Source of the DNA: Nitrospirota bacterium
GTDB taxonomy: Bacteria; Nitrospirota; Thermodesulfovibrionia; Thermodesulfovibrionales; UBA6898
DNA length: 64,000 bases
Reading direction: 5' to 3'
Assembly: GCA_021783515.1 (NCBI GenBank)
Contig: JAJXTV010000009.1
Coordinates: 39,525-103,524, forward strand
How positions within the stretch are numbered: position 1 is the first letter of the stretch; every line of letters starts with the position of its first letter. The position numbers were made by a program, and so were the translations under genes. This document shows positions 62,577-64,000 of this stretch, piece after piece. The notes below the pieces were generated by a model that saw only the letters and a list, made by a program, of their open reading frames with translations, was not told the origin of the DNA and did no database searches.

Positions 62577-63272
62577 TCAGTTTATCATCCTCTTAGGGGA
62601 CCAATTCTTGACCTGCATTCCCCAAAAAAGTCCCTTCTCTGCCAGAACTTCGCAGATTTGGGCAATTGACCATCTTCCCATGCGCAGTATTTTCCGCAGC
62701 TCATCCGGCGTTTTTTGCACCAGTTCACCCACAAAGGTGATATCGGCATCCTTGAGGCATGAAGTGGGACGTACGGACATTTGGAGGTCATCGATCGAAA
62801 GGTCGAGAAGTGAACTCTCGGGATCGCGAAGATCTTCCATGCCAATGGCATCCAACTTTGCAGTAAGCCTACCATCCTTAAATTCAGGACTATCCAGAAA
62901 ATCGAAGAAATAGTGATATTCAGCCCAATAATCGATATATTTCTGTTTAGCGAGTTCAACTGTTTCAGGTGCGATTCTAAGTTTATCGACGTAAAGTCCG
63001 CATCCAATTCTTTCCGAAATGAGTATCATATCTCTCAGCATCCTCTCCATGTCATCAGGCATTACGGCAGCGGATATCCAGGAATTTACTGATCTGTCAG
63101 GGAATACACTTATCTCAAATTTATATTGGCGATGTCTCAGGTCCTTAATTCTGCTCATGTACTCACAATCGCATGGAAGAGCCTCAAAACCCTCTTCACT
63201 GAACTTTCCGACTATCTCTTCCTGGTCACTCTCTATCCAAGGGTCAAAGACAAAGCTAATGCAGTACCCCAT
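62577..63272 (-). CDS. Protein with C-terminal RNA-polymerase alpha-CTD-like domain
   Basis: 231 residues. The N-terminal approximately 145 residues are not recognised (an FPDRSVNSWISAAVMPDDM-type region). Residues about 158-225 closely resemble the alpha subunit C-terminal domain of RNA polymerase: LSIDDLQMSVRPTSCL, then ADITFVGELVQKTPDELRKI, then GRWSIAQICEVLAEKGL, the helix-hairpin-helix fold that binds UP-element DNA and activators. This is not the rpoA gene: the N-terminal domain is unlike alpha-NTD. The ATG follows GGGGGTAGGTA. Its stop codon abuts the formylglutamate amidohydrolase frame. Confidence 0.8.
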   Translation of the reverse strand: MGYCISFVFDPWIESDQEEIVGKFSEEGFEALPCDCEYMSRIKDLRHRQYKFEISVFPDRSVNSWISAAVMPDDMERMLRDMILISERIGCGLYVDKLRIAPETVELAKQKYIDYWAEYHYFFDFLDSPEFKDGRLTAKLDAIGMEDLRDPESSLLDLSIDDLQMSVRPTSCLKDADITFVGELVQKTPDELRKILRMGRWSIAQICEVLAEKGLFWGMQVKNWSPKRMIN

Positions 63273-63405
63273 TACCTACCCCCTGCTGTTGACATCCTTC
63301 TCTTTATCCATCCGAATGAAACGGTGATCATTATGATAGTGGCATTGATACCCATGAGCATTTACCCCCTTTCCAGTAAAAAGACTCACGAGAACCTAAC
63401 ATTTC

Positions 63406-63717
63406 TTACCCAATCCCAAACAGCGGATTGGCTTGCTTGATCTCGACGATCTTGTCCTTTACCGGCGAGGGCAGGCTACGTCCCTTGCCGGTGTGGCCGG
63501 GGCTGAATCCGGCCTCCCCCTCCCGCCGGTAGGTGCGCACCCACCGGCCTACCGTCCCCTTGCTCAACCCGCATTCCTGCTGAATGATCGAAACAGGAAC
63601 GCTCTCCTCAAGGTACTTCTTGACGACCTGGACCTTGAAGGCAGCCGTATAGGCCTTCCTCCGCTCCGGCTGCTTCCTCCTTGTACTGCCCCTTTGAACT
63701 CCCTTTGCTGCTTCCAT
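63406..63717 (-). pseudogene. Truncated transposase (helix-turn-helix part)
   Basis: About 103 residues from the ATG at 63717 (AAGGAG upstream). It shows the N-terminal HTH of an IS3/IS481-like transposase: AYTAAFKVQVVKKYLEESVP, then GLSKGTVGRWVRTYRREGEAGF. It stops at ANPLFGIG, where related proteins continue into a catalytic DDE domain. The following bases (63273-63405) contain no transposase remainder, so it is a fragment. Confidence 0.75.
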
Positions 63718-63890
63718 CGATGCCACTCCTTCCTCTTTCCTCAACTTGGAGTGTCACCCTATTTCCTCATTTCCTCGGTATCATTATCTGGTCGTTAGCG
63801 CAGCCTCACGTGTGGTGGCCAGAGGTCACATGGAATCCCTTAGCAACGAAGATATGGCCGCTTATCTGCAGCACCATCAGAATATAGAGG

Positions 63891-64000
63891 TGGACCCCGG
63901 AAATCGGACAGTCGTATAAGGTGTAAAATACGACAGATGACAAGGAGGTCGCACCGAAATGAGCAAGACAAAGAGGAACAGGTACTCGGCGGAGTTTAAG
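63891..64000 (+). mobile_element. Left end of an IS3-type insertion sequence
   Basis: A TGGACCCCGGAAATCGGACAG-like terminal repeat begins at about 63891, followed after 50 bases by a strong ribosome-binding site and a transposase start. The rest of the element lies outside the window. Confidence 0.6.
63959..64000 (+). CDS. Transposase OrfA start, IS3 family (partial)
   Basis: Fourteen codons are visible before the window ends: MSKTKRNRYSAEFK, the typical opening of IS3-family OrfA proteins. AAGGAGG precedes the ATG by about 10 bases. Confidence 0.7.
   Translation, partial: MSKTKRNRYSAEFK

Noticed and set aside
62577..63272. Authentic rpoA gene
   Set aside because: The N-terminal part lacks alpha-NTD sequence and the gene is not in a ribosomal-protein context.

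Overview
The window reads as chromosome of a GC-rich, anaerobic, respiratory bacterium. The best guess is a Nitrospirota (Thermodesulfovibrionia-like) or deltaproteobacterial-type lineage. This is inferred from futalosine-pathway menaquinone genes (mqnB, mqnD), a multiheme c-type cytochrome with a NapC-like anchor, a tungstate transporter, hgcAB mercury-methylation genes, an IPTL-CTERM surface protein and succinate dehydrogenase/fumarate reductase-type subunits. No 16S gene or other decisive taxonomic marker is present, so the lineage remains an inference.

Layout. 0-17 kb is core chromosome: an M50 protease (cut by the window start), recN, a ferredoxin, a PLP sulfur-amino-acid enzyme, a secreted M15-like protein, an IPTL-CTERM protein, an sdhA-sdhB-fumC operon diverging from an ACT-domain malic enzyme, cysK, an ATP-cone/Mrr-like nuclease, and trpB2-trpF. 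17-25.4 kb is an A+T-richer defence island. It holds a compact DNA-phosphorothioation operon (dndC, an unknown membrane/coiled-coil gene, dndB, dndD and a DndE-HerA fusion) flanked by two nucleotidyltransferase modules: a two-gene NTase pair on the left and MntA-HepT on the right. 25.6-34.7 kb holds queF, ogt, endonuclease V, a 14-repeat FG-GAP protein, a GGQ release-factor-like protein, an endonuclease III-like protein, rsmG and gyrA. 35-39.8 kb holds a HAMP-GGDEF protein, a pair of M16 proteases and a DsbA-like lipoprotein.

40-41.8 kb carries an AbrB-type regulator followed by hgcA and hgcB, with a near-consensus promoter overlapped by two palindromes. 41.9-50.2 kb holds mqnD, mqnB, rho, an approximately 11-heme cytochrome, OsmC, a zinc-ribbon/HEAT protein, a YkgJ-type cysteine-cluster protein and a low-molecular-weight phosphatase. 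50.3-54.4 kb is a LysR gene divergent from a tungstate ABC cluster with two substrate-binding proteins; the first has no signal peptide. 54.7-57.7 kb pairs an aldehyde dehydrogenase with an acetolactate-synthase-like ThDP enzyme.

At 57.79 kb there is a 3' fragment of a tRNA-Arg(CCU) gene, running exactly from the anticodon loop to CCA. It looks like the attachment-site scar of an integrated element. Everything to its right is accessory: two DUF4143 ATPases, a small acidic protein, an N-formylglutamate amidohydrolase translationally coupled to a protein ending in an RNA-polymerase alpha-CTD-like domain, a truncated transposase, and the first bases of an IS3-type element cut by the window end.

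The strongest leads are the rearranged dnd operon with its unknown membrane component and DndE-HerA fusion, the hgcAB locus with its candidate operator, and the alpha-CTD fusion protein in the tRNA-borne island.
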